Notes under the pieces: model-generated
The model's database searches: none
What the model was told of the DNA's origin: nothing
What the model saw: the letters and a program-made list of their open reading frames with translations, nothing else
Origin: Saussurea involucrata
Lineage: Eukaryota > Streptophyta > Magnoliopsida > Asterales > Asteraceae
Length of the DNA: 64,000 nt
Direction of reading: 5' to 3'
NCBI GenBank assembly: GCA_033807775.1
Contig: CM066321.1
Coordinates: 39,656,850-39,720,849 of the forward strand
Shown here: in pieces, positions 1-11,075 of the stretch
Position numbering within the stretch: the stretch's first letter is position 1
How the letters are laid out: each line of letters starts with the position of its first letter
Translations under genes and position numbers: made by a program

Positions 1-700
1 TAAATTAAACGACATAATAATATAAAAGAAATGCAGAAAATTAACTTGCATAATATTAAATACGGAATAGCAATTACAATTAACAAAGTAAAGACTAAAT
101 TTAAAAGCAGGAGAATTTATCACTATTAAAGCAAGTAAATTAAACTAAGAAAGCAATTAAAAACTATTACTAAGAAAACAAGTAAAAGTTATCACTATTA
201 AGAAAGCAAGTAAATTGTTCTTAAGAAAGCAAATAAAAGTTGCTGGAAGATGATGTTAGAAGATGATGTTGGAAGATGCTGCTGGAAGATGCCTCCAAAT
301 GATCCCAAGTCTTCTTCTTTTATAGCTTTGAGATTGTGTAATACCCAATGGTTAAAACCCAATACCACCACTTCAGCCCCTGGTTTTGCTGAGCTCTGCT
401 GTCCAAGAATGCCAGCCCATAGTTGCCTTTTATTACCCAGTTAAAAGCTTTGTCCGCTGGATAAAAGCAGTAACCGCTCTGCTCACAGTGAGCACACGCT
501 TCCCACAGTGGGCACATTCTGTCCAATGTCCGAGAGTGCAGAAAAATCCCAAGAAAATTAAACTTTTGAAACAGATCATCCTTTTTCCACATTTTAGACC
601 AAACGAAGGGGAAAGAAGCAAAGTGGGTATAAAAATGATATAATATCCTAGAAAAAGAGTAATAATAAACTCTCAAAAATGAGAGTTATCACTTACTCTT
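1..700 (-). repeat. Probable fragment of an Athila-like LTR, inverted
   Basis: AT-rich DNA with no credible gene. Read on the minus strand it resembles an LTR: TATAAAAG at about 318-325 followed by a leader rich in TTTACTTGCTTTCTTAG-like tracts, comparable in style to the leader of the Athila-1 LTR near 28200. Upstream on that strand lie CAGTGAGCAC and CCCACAGTGGGCAC (about 485-525), the word that recurs throughout Athila-1. Termini and TSD are not visible, and small ORFs here have no recognisable product. Family assignment is inference. Confidence 0.35.
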
Positions 701-1558
701 TCCCTATAAATTACTGTTTCAGGTACGAGTGGCAGTAAGGCGTGACGGTACACACTGGCGCGTTGAGAAGACTTTTATCATTTTTACTTTGAGACATTAT
801 GTTTATACTATTTACATTTTTCCGCTGTGTTAATTGATTCGGTTATTTAACTTAACGAGATTTGGATAAACGTTTGATTGGATTTAAATACTTATGGTTT
901 TATTTTAAATAAAACGTTATTTTTAAAAGTTCAAATTTATTGTAATTTTTGGGACGTTACATGGTGGCCGGTGAACAATATATGTATAATATGTATATGT
1001 CTTCACTCAATTACAAGTTGGTCCCTATAGTTTTATTTTTGAAAGAATTAAGAAAAAGCAAAAGAAAATTACAAAAAAGAGACAAAATGGTGAAATGACG
1101 AAATTGCCCCTGACTCTAACGAAGCCATTTAACACCGTTTCTGACCAGACCCCGAATCTAGCGTAAAATCAAAACCATGAGTACCACAACTTGACTTATG
1201 AAACCACATGTATTTGTTTAAAAGAAATCACTATAGCTCAGGGACCAAAAGTAGAGTTTACTCTAAATGGTTTAACATGAAAGATGAAAAATGACAATAA
1301 AATGATAAAAAACACAAAAGTGAAAAAAGATAAAACCACATGGACTAAACTTGTAATTACAATATTATCTAAACAAACAAAAAAGGAAAAAAAGACAGCA
1401 TTAGTTAACTAACATGTTTAACTATAGTTAGTTAGAGGGACCAAAATTGAAACAAAATGGCAACCATAGTGATCAAAATTGTAATTAGTTTAATAGAGGG
1501 ACCAAAATTGATAGTGAGTGACAACCACAAGGACCAAAAATGTAATTTACACTTGATT
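701..1558. other. Degenerate repeat DNA without a gene
   Basis: No ORF of note. A possible LTR terminus ends in GGGACGTTACA near 951-961, but no matching start was found. From about 1240 to 1550 the phrase GGACCAAAA recurs four times at irregular spacing, as in old AT-rich plant transposons whose family I cannot name. Confidence 0.4.
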
Positions 1559-1935
1559 TTTTTTTTTCAAAATAACCAGCAACTTCTTCTCTAGTTTTAA
1601 ATGAAGAGAGGTGACCCATAAAGACATAAAAATCTGACATGATGTGATTTTATTCTAAAAAAGAGATTACAACACATGATTGTCTTTGCGGGCCATCTCT
1701 GCTTACTTGAAACTAGAAGAGAGATCGACTCTTATTTTGTTTTTTCCTTATTAAAAAAAAATTACTTTTTAAGTAATAATTAATATATATATATATAATA
1801 TAATATTTTTATTTATATATTTATTTATTAACTTTAATTTATTAAGTTATTATTTATTTAGTTGTTTCGATACATTAATTTTTAAAAATTAAAAGTCGTC
1901 ATTTTTTACAAAATAACTTTTAATATTTATTTCTT
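1559..1935. repeat. Long inverted-repeat element, left arm (part 1)
   Basis: This stretch reappears inverted at about 10400-10773 with roughly 80 percent similarity by eye. It starts TTCAAAATAACCAGCAAC, opposite GGTTGGTGGTTATTTTGAA on the right. The arm is interrupted at 1936 by nested insertions and resumes at 10139. Long AT-rich arms and no coding sequence suggest a Mutator-like or foldback element; the superfamily is undecided because no clear TSD was found. Confidence 0.7.
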
Positions 1936-2052
1936 AGAGCAACTCCAACAACTTTGCTAAAACAGAAAAATGAGATTGAGCTTTTATCATTTTATATTAA
2001 TTATTTTTTGTTCTAAAAATGTTTTGAAAGATAAATTAGAAAATATTATATT
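1936..2052. mobile_element. Tourist-like MITE, left part (split by hAT)
   Basis: Begins after TTA with GAGCAACTCCAACAACTTTGC, the usual style of Tourist/Harbinger MITE ends. The rest lies at 10012-10138 and ends near AATACTCTTA, so the TTA/TAA flanks agree with a 3-bp TSD. The two parts sum to roughly 240 bp. It sits inside the long inverted-repeat arm and is itself the hAT target. Confidence 0.55.
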
Positions 2053-3283
2053 CAGGCCCGTCCCTAGGGGAGGGCGGGCTGGGCACTCGCCCAGGGCCCA
2101 AAAAAATTAGGGGCCCGAAAAAAAAATTTAGTTTATATATTAGTTAAAAATAAAATAAAATATCATACTATGGATCCGTTTTTTTGGAGGGGCCCAATTA
2201 CAAAGTATGGAGGGGCCCAACTACAAAGTATGTATCAATATTTTGGGCTGCATTCAATCACATACGCACGCCTGGAAGCTTTTGCCGCTTTCAACTTTTC
2301 AGGAATCATCCATTCACCACACTTACACGACTCCCGATTGCAGCAATGAAGAAGAAATCGGCTGAAACAGATTGAATAACTCAACAAAGACGTCGATTCG
2401 GTTTCCTCAACGTTCGATGAGGAGTCCGATGCTGCTAAACATCATCCACAACGGTCGTGGAAGTCAATTTTTTCTTCTATGGCCCGATTATATAAGGTTA
2501 GGGTTCGATTTCTTGCACTATGGTTTTTGAAATTCGAATTCCTTCCTTTGTTAGAGTTTGGATTTCCTGCTTTGTGTAATTGTGTTCTAAACTTCTGATA
2601 ATATAATCGATTGGATTTGGGAATTTCAGAATTTGGGATTTGGGAGTGAATATCAGAATATGTAGAGACAATAATTCATCAATTCAACAGGTAAATTCAC
2701 TAAATTACTCTGTAAATTCAATTTGTTGTTTCTTGGTTTTGTATGTTTCTGTTTCTCCTCACATAAGTTTTAATAATCTGTTGTTTTTTTCTCTAATCTT
2801 GTTATTTATGCGTTGATGAATTCTGATAATCTGTTGTATTGATAATTGATGCTTTCAGTTTTTCTAAACCAGAAGTCCAGAACTTAGTTACATATGTTAT
2901 AATAAATTATACCAATTTATGCTCCACGTTGTCAATTTATCATCTTCAAATAATAAGCTCACACTCACAGATCCTAATAGTTGTTTCTAGGAAGGCATTT
3001 ATTTATTAGTTAGTTTACTTTAACATTAATAAAAAAGGAAAAAAGGTATTGGAATTGTCTTAATAAAAAAAGAAGGAAAAACATGTTGGATTTGTTTAAA
3101 TGGCCTTGAAAGTCCACAGAATGTAATAAAGAAGATGTTGGAATTGTAATCTTGTTTTAATTTTGTATTTTTGTTGTAAATGATAACATATTACATTATG
3201 TGGAGTTGAATTCTTTGAACTCGAACTGTCGGACACTCTTGACAATTTCCAATTCAGGTGCTTTTGTTCCCTTTTAGTCTTTT
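2053..3283 (+). mobile_element. hAT transposon, left part
   Basis: Starts CAGGCCCGTCCCTAGG and pairs with the right terminus GTCAGGGCCTG at 10003. Both ends are flanked by the same 8-bp duplication ATTATATT (2045-2052 and 10004-10011), the hAT hallmark. GGGCCC-rich subterminal motifs occur at both ends (2090-2220 and 9950-9990). This 1.2-kb part has no long ORF; a 5' UTR- or intron-like tract near 2330-2700 may derive from a host or transposase gene. Without Copia-1 the element is about 1.75 kb, so it is internally deleted and non-autonomous. Confidence 0.85.
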
Positions 3284-4461
3284 TGTTGGGTCACTTAGAT
3301 TTGAAGATGACCTCAGTCTCTCAATTACTTAGAATAATTCTTAGGTTCAAGCAGTTTAATTGTATAAAAATGTTCGGTGAAGTCGAAGATCAACTGAAGA
3401 AACAAAGTAGAAGTATATCTTCAAAGCGGATTGAAGATAGACTTCTCAACCAAAGATTAAGCTGCTACTTGAAGACTTCCTAAAGTCTTAGCCAGTTCAC
3501 TTGAAGTTTTTGAAGACATGTTGGAAGATGAAATGTTCGGCAAGATCTTTGAAGAAGATAACATGTTAGGCAAAATCCTTGAAGACATGTTAGGGATATC
3601 TTCGGCAAGATCTTTGAAGAAGATAACATGTTAGGCAAAATCCTTGAAGACATGTTAGGGATATCTTCGGCAAGATCTTTGAAGAAGATAACATGTTAGG
3701 CAAAATCCTTGAAGACATGTTAGGGATATCTTCGGCAAGATCTTTGAAGAAGATAACATGTTAGGAAAAATCCTTGAAGACATGTTAGGCATATCTTCGG
3801 CAAGATCTTTGAAGAAGATAACATGTTAGGCAAAATCCTTGAAAACATGTTAGGCATACATTCGGCAAAGAAATTTCAAACAGGTATATTCCACTTTATC
3901 TGCAGAATATATTCAGAATATCTTGCATTGATAGAGACATCATCCGAAGATCAGAAAAAGGTTCTTTGGATTTCTTATCTCTTTCAAGAAACTTCAGCTT
4001 CAACAAGCAGGTCAACGCTTCAGGACAAATGAGAGCAAAGACAAAAGTACATCCCAGTACTTTTCAGAAGACTGCTTCCATCCTGCCTTCCAAGCTCTCC
4101 TTGACAAGTGTCCATTGCATTTAATGCATGAGGCACTATAAAATGAGATCATCTTCAACCTTGAAACTCACCAGTTTACACAACTCTTAATCTTTCAAGT
4201 GCTGGCATCTCTCTCTCTCTCAAGAAGATAATTGTTTTCTTAGTGTTTTACAATTGTTCTTATTCTCTGTGTGTCTGTGTGTAAGATTGTTTGAACTGAT
4301 TTATCTGTTTGTTCCGCAACAATCTTTAAGTTTTCTATGTGTAATTCTTATTTGAAGTTTTCAATAAAAGAATTAAATTAAGTGAAAAATTTTGTGTATT
4401 GTATTCAACCCCCCTTCTACAATACTTGTTTACCATTGCTAATCCATAGCTGGGACCAACA
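3284..4461 (+). repeat. Copia-1 5' LTR
   Basis: An LTR of 1178 bp running from TGTTGGGTCAC to GGACCAACA and repeated at 8307-9480. The element is flanked by CTTTT at 3279-3283 and 9481-9485. A TATAAAA box is at 4137-4143. A 65-bp unit occurs five times in tandem at 3541-3865. Confidence 0.93.
3541..3865 (+). repeat. 65-bp tandem repeat x5 in Copia-1 LTR
   Basis: Units begin at 3541, 3606, 3671, 3736 and 3801. Each carries CAAGATCTTTGAAGAAG, then ACATGTTAGGC twice, and ends TATCTTCGG. A sixth partial unit starts at 3866. The identical array layout recurs in the 3' LTR at 8564-8888. It lies upstream of the TATA box, so it may hold enhancer-like repeats (inference). Confidence 0.95.
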
Positions 4462-4463
4462 AG

Positions 4464-4474
4464 TGGTATCAGAG
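4464..4474 (+). promoter_or_regulatory. Copia-1 primer binding site
   Basis: TGGTATCAGAG two bases after the 5' LTR, complementary to the 3' end of initiator tRNA-Met. The base after it differs from the usual C. Confidence 0.85.
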
Positions 4475-4507
4475 TAGGTCAGTTTAATCTAATAAACTTG
4501 ATCTGCA

Positions 4508-5969
4508 ATGGCTTCATCTTCTTCCTTAAAAAAATGTTTCTTCTCAAAACTCTATTGCTGGATCATACGATAATGGCTCCATAGCCAAACCACCAAAGTT
4601 TAACCCCAATAACTTCTCTTTGTGGAAAAGTGGTATGATGCTCTTCCTAGAAGGAGTTGACAGCAGATATCCGACCATACTCCATGAAGGACCTCTTGTC
4701 CCTAGAGTTTGGGATCGTTTTAATGCCAAAAATAAACATGAGGATGGTGATGAGTCTTCTTCTGATGAGGAAGAATGAACACCTGCTACTGGGAGATACA
4801 TTGTAAAGGACCCCAGTAAATACAATGATAAAGATAAACGTCTTGTAGCTCTTGACACTAAAGTCAGAGCCATCATTGCCCTCTCTTTGCCTGATGAGGT
4901 TTATCATTCTCTTGTAAACCTTTCTACTGCTAAGGAAATGTGGTCCACTCTGTGTGTTCTCTATGAAGGTACGTCTGAAGTGAAAAAGAGCAGAAAAATT
5001 GCTCTTGTTAGAAAATATGAACTCTTCTCTTATGAGAAAGGAGAATCTCTTTCAGGCTACTATAATCGCTTTAACAGTCTTCTTAATGATCTTAAACTGT
5101 TGGGTCGCATGTATGATAATGAGGAAGTCCTATGCAAGTTTATGGATTGTCTTCCTGATTTTTGGGAAAACATCTGTACTTGTATAAAGACAACCAAGGA
5201 TCTTGATCACATGCCTCTCACTGCTCTTTATGGAACTCTCTTCAACTATGAGCAGACTAAGCTGCAAAGGAAGTCTATCATCACAGATATAAAGGGCTCT
5301 TCTATAGCTCTCTTAAGTGACTCTTCCAAAAGAACTATGTGTACTCCAAGAATCACCTACCCATCTGACTCTGACCATGATAGTCAAGGAGATCCCAATG
5401 AGCATTCAGAAGCATATCTTAGTGATGCTGATGATGAATGTGAGGAAACTTCTGTTGACAAATTATCAGATGGAATGGCCAAGATGGATGGGTATTCTAA
5501 ATCCATATCTCACTTTTCTTCTAAAAAATCTAAGTTTAGTCGAAAACCCTCCTCTTCTCTCTCCAAACACTCCTCCTCAGACAAATCTAATGAGGAATGT
5601 TTTAACTGTGGTAAAAAGGGTCATTTTTCTTCTGAGTGTAGAAGTAAACGTTTTGAAAAACCCAAAACTCCTTCCTCAGACCGATTTTCTTCAAAACCGG
5701 GAAGATCCAAATATGATTCTGACCGGGCTGAAAGATACAAAGAAAAATACAAGAGAGAAAAGGAAAGAAACGAAAGACTAGTCAGAAAGGGAAAGGGTCT
5801 GCCTACTAAAACTCATGATCTGGCAGATGAACCCACATCTGAAAGTGAGAAGGACATTTCAAATTTGTGCTTCATGGCCCAGATAAATGACATGGATGAT
5901 CCTGAAGGTCACCCCCTCTCAACTGCTCTAGTACCAGCTAAATGCTTCTCATCTTCTTCACAGAATTGA
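4508..5969 (+). pseudogene. gag: Copia-1 gag, damaged
   Basis: Encodes a Copia nucleocapsid protein, which packages element RNA in cytoplasmic virus-like particles. The first ATG (4508, MASSSS) runs out after about 20 codons by frameshift. The homologous frame resumes at about 4536, hits a stop near 4777, and is then open from 4887 to 5969. Visible parts are a UBN2-type gag domain (LPDEVYHSLVNL, YEGTSEV) and the CCHC zinc knuckle CFNCGKKGHFSSEC at about 5598-5640, then a Ser/Lys-rich tail. The related Copia-3 gag at 48662 has almost the same start of this domain. No protease, integrase, RT or RNase H follows. Confidence 0.85.
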
Positions 5970-7780
5970 CAGGTAATCTACCAAAGATGTCTTTACTTCT
6001 AATCCTCACCCTTCTTGTTCCATTCAAACACTCTACCTCCATTTTCTTAAAAACACCCTTCCCATTATTACCTGCTAGTTCAATCTCCCTCTCCTTATCT
6101 CAACCCTTATCACTACCTTTCTTAACTATACGCTCTAACCCTCTCACCTTTCTACCTTACCTCTCACCCTCATTTCCTAAGTATGTCTTTCCTAAGTGTA
6201 TCATTTCCTAAGTCTATCTTTTCTTCATATACTCTCCATCTCCACAAGTCCATACTGAACATCAAAGCATGATGATTCCTCTTCAAGTCTACCACCTTCT
6301 GAAGATCCTATCATTGACAGATTGCCATCATCCCCTCCTACATATTTTAGACTCTTGCCTACCGACTTTGCCTACATACTTCTCTATCTTATTCTTATTT
6401 TTTTCCCATACCTTTTACCAACTTCCCTAACTTCCCATCACTCTCACATCTCACCAAATATTCCCTTCTCCTCCACTTCTACCAATTTGCCCTCTTCTAC
6501 CCCTGAAGATGCCTTGAAGATCTACCCTTGAAGATGCCTTGAAGATCTATATTTGAAGACTACACTTGAAGATTGAAGATGACTTCAAGATTTTTCCATA
6601 ATCTTCAGAAGATAAATCGTTTCTATCATCTTCCGAAGATCAAGGACAAACATCTTCAACAAAAAAAAAATCTACCGATTTTTTTTTGCCAAACTTATTT
6701 CTGCCGAAATTCATCTTCAAAATTCAAAAAAAAAAAAATAATAATAAATTTTTTTTCTGTATACATTTGTATCATATCGAATTTTCAAGTACTGATATTT
6801 TATCAGTTACAAGAAAAATCACTCATTCATCTCTCACCCTCTCTATTTTTACCATATCTCTCTCACCCAACAAACACAATCTTTTACCCTTCTCAATCCA
6901 AGTCACCCTCAAACCTTTACCCTAGAAACACAACCTATTCTCTCTAAAACCTTACAACCTTACACTTCTTACCTTTTATCCTATATACCTCTAACCATAC
7001 AACTTTTCTAACCACATCTCACAAAAACAAAAAAAAAATCACCGAACTCCCCTATCACTTTGCCGAAATCCCCTAGCCAAACACCACAATTGCCGAAACC
7101 ATTTCAGCCAAAAACCCTCTTTACCAAAAACCCTTGCCGCTTCCTTCCTTTCTGCCGACACCAAACACCCCAACTCCTCTTTGCCGCACCCCTTCCCTTT
7201 GCTGCACAACCTCTTCCCGCTACCCCCCCTTGCCGCTACCCCCCCCTTCCCGCTACCCCCCCCTTCCCGAACCCCCCCTTGCCGCTACCCCCTTCCCGAC
7301 CCCCCCCTTGCCGCTACCCCCCTTCCCGAACCCCCCCCCCCCCCTTGCCGCTACTCTCCTTCCCGAACACCCTCTCTCGTCGAACACCCACCCTTCCCAT
7401 TAATCTCCTCTCATTTTTTAAGACTCACTCCCTTCTCTCTCTCTCTCCTACTTTTTCTATTCTCCATACATCTCATCCTACACCCTAAACCTTATATCTC
7501 CTATCACACTCAACCTTCTCTACATCTTATTACCCAACATATTTTTTCCTCTCATTTCTTCACATCTCTCATCTTCCATCTTTCTCTCATCCTGACTTTA
7601 TGTATAGCTTCAAAAAATAAAAAAAATAAATTTATTACGCATCAGCTGCCGATTTTTCTACCTCATAGCCGATATTTCATATTAGTGTTTTTCCTTCGTC
7701 GGTCGCTGAGGGGGAGAATTCATCTGAAGGGGAGCAACATCAACTCTCAGTACTCATATCCAGCGTCCAACTAAAAAATA
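5970..7780 (+). other. Copia-1 polypyrimidine tract region
   Basis: About 1.8 kb where the plus strand is overwhelmingly C and T, especially 6000-6520 and 6810-7600. It includes a C-run block at 7205-7370 built from repeats like CTTGCCGCTACCCCCC and CTTCCCGAACCCCCC. A short GAAGATGCCTTGAAGATCTA repeat occurs at about 6505-6550. Proline- and serine-rich ORFs here are by-products of base composition. The tract occupies the place where pol would be. Confidence 0.8.
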
Positions 7781-8306
7781 AATAAAAATAAAATAGAAAA
7801 TAGGCGGACCGGTCAAGGGGGAACACATCAGTCCGGACCGGTCAAGGGGGAGCACATTAGTCCGGACGGATCTAGCTGAACAGGAAGAGCTGAAGATGCT
7901 AACAAAAGAAAGAAGATGCAAGAGATGGCCAAAAGCATCCTGAGGCTGATTCACTCAAACTCAACCCTCCCTCAAAGAATCCTCAAGGCTTCTGATCAAA
8001 ATGAAGAATCCTCAAGCAGACACAAGTTTCAACTTGCCCCTCCAAAGATGCAAGTAATTTTTGTTCTGTTCATATTGTCTATACTTCTTTTCTTTTTCTT
8101 TCATTTGTTTGTACAGCTATACTTTACCATTTCTTCTTACTTGTAAATATCAGATACAAAAAAAAAAATAAAAAAAATCCAAAAAGAACAAAAAGAATGG
8201 ACTATGTGAAAAGAACCCAAAAGAGTAAACAAGGGTCAAAAATGAATTATTCAGTGTTTACTTCTCAGATTCTAAGTATGGATGTCATCCTCAAATAGGG
8301 GGAGAT
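7781..8306 (+). other. Copia-1 3' region with repeated polypurine tracts
   Basis: No gene. A roughly 29-bp direct repeat (CGGACCGGTCAAGGGGG...) occurs twice at about 7804-7861. G-rich tracts like the terminal PPT occur near 7708, 7728, 7816 and 7846. The functional PPT is probably AGGGGGAGAT at 8297-8306, abutting the 3' LTR. Confidence 0.7.
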
Positions 8307-9480
8307 TGTTGGGTCACTTAGATTTGAAGATGACCTCAGTCTCTCAATTACTTAGAATAATTCTTAGGTTCAAGCAGTTTAGTAGTATAAAAATGTTCGG
8401 TGAAGTCGAAGATCAACTGAAGAAACAAAGTAGAAGTATATCTTCAAAGCGGATTGAAGATAGACTTCTCAACCAAAGATTAAGCTGATACTTGAAGACT
8501 TCCTAAAGTCTTAGCCAGTTCACTTGAAGTTTTTGAAGACATGTTGGAAGATGAAATGTTCGGCAAGATCTTTGAAGAAGATAACATGTTAGGCAAAATC
8601 CTTGAAGACATGTTAGGGATATCTTCGGCAAGATCTTTGAAGAAGATAACATGTTAGGCAAAATCCTTGAAGACATGTTAGGGATATCTTCGGCAAGCTC
8701 TTTGAAGAAGATAACATGTTAGGCAAAATCCTTGAAGACATGTTAGGGATATCTTCGGCAAGATCTTTGAAGAAGATAACATGTTAGGCAAAATCCTTGA
8801 AGACATGTTAGGCATATCTTCGGCAAGATCTTTGAAGAAGATAACATGTTAGGCAAAATCCTTGAAAACATGTTAGGCATATCTTCGGCAAAGAAATTTC
8901 AAACAGGTATATTCCACTTTATCTGCAGAATATATTCAGAATATCTTGCATTGATAGAGACATCATCCGAAGATCAGAAAAGGTTCTTTGGATTTCTTAT
9001 CTCTTTCAAGAAACTTCAGCTTCAACAAGCAGGTCAACGCTTCAGGACAAATGAAAGCAAAGACAAAAGTACATCCCAGTACTTTTCAGAAGACTGCTTC
9101 CATCCTGCCTTCCAAGCTCTCCTTGACAAGTGTCCATTGCATTTAATGCATGAGGCACTATAAAAGGAGATCATCTTCAACCTTGCAACTCACCAGTTTA
9201 CACAACTCTCAAGCTTTCAAGTGCTGGCATCTCTCTCTCTCAAGAAGATAATTGTTTTCTTAGTGTTTTACAATTGTTCTTATTCTCTGTGTGTCTGTGT
9301 GTAAGATTGTTTGAACTGATTTATCTGTTTGTTCCGCAACAATCTTTAAGTTTTCTATGTGTAATTCTTATTTGAAGTTTTCAATAAAAGAATTAAATTA
9401 AGTGAAAAATTTTGTGTATTGTATTCAACCCCCTTCTACAATACTTGTTTACCATTGCTAATCCATAGCTGGGACCAACA
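8307..9480 (+). repeat. Copia-1 3' LTR
   Basis: An LTR of 1174 bp that closely matches the 5' LTR, with scattered substitutions and a few short indels (for example a shorter CT run near 9230). The 65-bp unit is again present five times at 8564-8888 and the TATA box is at 9159-9165. It is followed by the CTTTT duplication at 9481-9485. Confidence 0.93.
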
Positions 9481-10003
9481 CTTTTACTTATTATTTAGTT
9501 CAAGTAATAAGTTCAATTATGTTGCCTAAAAAGTACAAGTACTTGTCTGGAAGTGAGAAAAGGAAAAAAAGAAAGTTAGATGAGAAATTGAAACTGTCAC
9601 AAAGAGGAGCTATGGATAAGTTTGTTAAGGCCATAGGTTCTTCTAATGAAAACTTAGAGGAATTAGACGAACATGATGTTGAGCACCCAAATATGAGTGA
9701 ACATGAGATCCCCAATAATACTGAAAACTTATCCGAAGAAGTTGTTTTGTATGAATTAGATACTATTATTAATGATTTTGCATCTAAAACGGCCGAAGAA
9801 GTTGTTTTGTACGCATTAGAGGCTATTATTGATGATTTTGTATTAAAAAAATGTTCGAAGAAGTTGTTTTGTATGAATTATTAGTATTTATTTTATGAAA
9901 GTTTGTTTTAATGATAAAAAACGTCCACTAGAAATTTTTTTAGGTACATATTGGGGGCCCAAAATTTACGAATCGTCCAGGGCCCAAAAAATGTCAGGGC
10001 CTG
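9481..10003 (+). mobile_element. hAT transposon, right part
   Basis: Continues the hAT element after the Copia-1 insertion and ends GTCAGGGCCTG, followed by the ATTATATT duplication. It contains the transposase fragment at 9519-9884 and a GGGCCC-rich subterminal stretch. Confidence 0.85.
9519..9884 (+). pseudogene. hAT transposase N-terminal fragment
   Basis: A 121-codon frame starting MLPKKYKYLSGSEKRKKRK, the basic start typical of plant hAT transposases of the ZMYM1-like/TTF-type group (family knowledge). A TTAG just upstream could be a 3' splice site. No BED/TTF zinc finger, catalytic domain or dimerisation domain follows. Codons for EEVVLYEL are triplicated, beginning at about 9735, 9795 and 9857 (60 and 62 bp apart). 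The last spacing shifts the frame, so the third copy reads out of frame. A non-functional remnant. Confidence 0.7.
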
Positions 10004-10011
10004 ATTATATT

Positions 10012-10138
10012 AATAAAACTTGTGTTAAAAACTATAAAATAGAAAACCAGTTTGAGATGAATATAAATTAATTTATGGATTTCAAGTTTTGGTACTCTAT
10101 TTTAGAAAAAAATATAGAAAACATGTTTGAAATACTCT
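10012..10138. mobile_element. Tourist-like MITE, right part
   Basis: Resumes after the hAT TSD and ends with ACATGTTTGAAATACTCTTA, an imperfect complement of the left terminus at 1936. The duplicated TTA/TAA and joining of the flanks at 1935/10139 support the boundary: the flanks then match the uninterrupted right arm of the long inverted repeat. Confidence 0.55.
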
Positions 10139-10773
10139 TATATTTTAAATAAAACTGACGTATAAATCAACTTTATTAATTTTAGATTTTTTATATATTC
10201 AACTATATATTAAATAATTAAAATGCTAATATTAACATATCAGGGAAAATAAAAACTTATGTCAATTATAAAGCCATAAAAAACTTACGTCATGAAATAT
10301 ATTTTTTAACATAAAGTATCTAAAATTAAAAAAATTGATTTATACATCATTTTTATTTAAAATATAAAGAATTAAATATTTTTTAATATTAAAAGTTATT
10401 TTATAAAAAATGATATGATTTTTAATTTTTAGTAATTAATGTATCAACATAACTAAAAATAATAACGTAATAAATTAAAAGTTAATAAATAAATATATAA
10501 ATAAAATATTACATTATATATAATATATTAATGATTACTTTAAATAAAAATAAATCAATTTTTAAAAGAAAAAATAAGGGAAAAAACAAAATAGGAGTCA
10601 ACTTCTCCTCTAGTTTCAAGTGATGAGAGTCGAGAGATGATCTAGAAAGACAAAAATGTCTTGTCATCTCTTTTTTAGAGTAGAGTCACATCATGTCAGT
10701 TTTTTATGTCTTTGTGTGTCATCTCTCCTCACTTGAAACTAGATGAGAGGTTGGTGGTTATTTTGAAAAAAAA
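10139..10773. repeat. Long inverted-repeat element: rest of left arm, loop, right arm
   Basis: The left arm continues at 10139-10200 (ATTTTAAATAAAACTGACG), followed by a short AT-rich loop and then the right arm, about 10320-10773, inverted. The right arm has no MITE, so it shows the pre-insertion state of the left arm. No coding sequence. The unique stretch 10774-10840 follows. Confidence 0.7.
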
Positions 10774-10840
10774 TTAAATGTTGGTTATTTTTGTAATTTT
10801 ATTTTTACAAATGGTTAGTTAGGTCAAGAACCCGCGTTAA

Positions 10841-11075
10841 CACATCTCCAACTGCTATGCTATTTTTTTTCTATAATATAGTATCAAAAGTCAACATTTC
10901 TAACAGTTATTCTATTTTAGAGATTGTAGTATTAATTAAAATATTAAAATAATCAATACATTAATAAAATAATATTTCTCCCTCCTTAATCTTTTAATTC
11001 AAATGTCTCTTATTGGTGGAAAGAATAAAATATTATTTCTCTTTTATCTTTTCTGTAATTTTAACATACAAGATT
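10841..11075. mobile_element. Tourist-like MITE, left part (split by Copia-2)
   Basis: Starts CACATCTCCAACTGCTATGC after TAA. Its other end is AGCTGTTGGAGATGCTC followed by TAA at 40959-40961. The two parts total about 369 bp. The 3-bp TAA duplication and the GAGCATCTCCAAC ends fit Tourist/PIF-Harbinger MITEs. Copia-2 sits inside it, so the two ends are now 29.7 kb apart. Confidence 0.75.

Noticed and set aside
320..676. 118-codon minus-strand ORF
   Set aside because: No domain recognised and it overlaps TATA- and word-bearing LTR-like sequence; treated as repeat debris.
3541..3865. Regular 65-bp repeats looking like a CRISPR array
   Set aside because: There are no unique spacers between units, the array lies in both LTRs of a plant retrotransposon, and the setting is eukaryotic.
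7060..7774. Proline- and serine-rich ORFs
   Set aside because: They overlap in all three frames and simply follow the C/T-only base composition.
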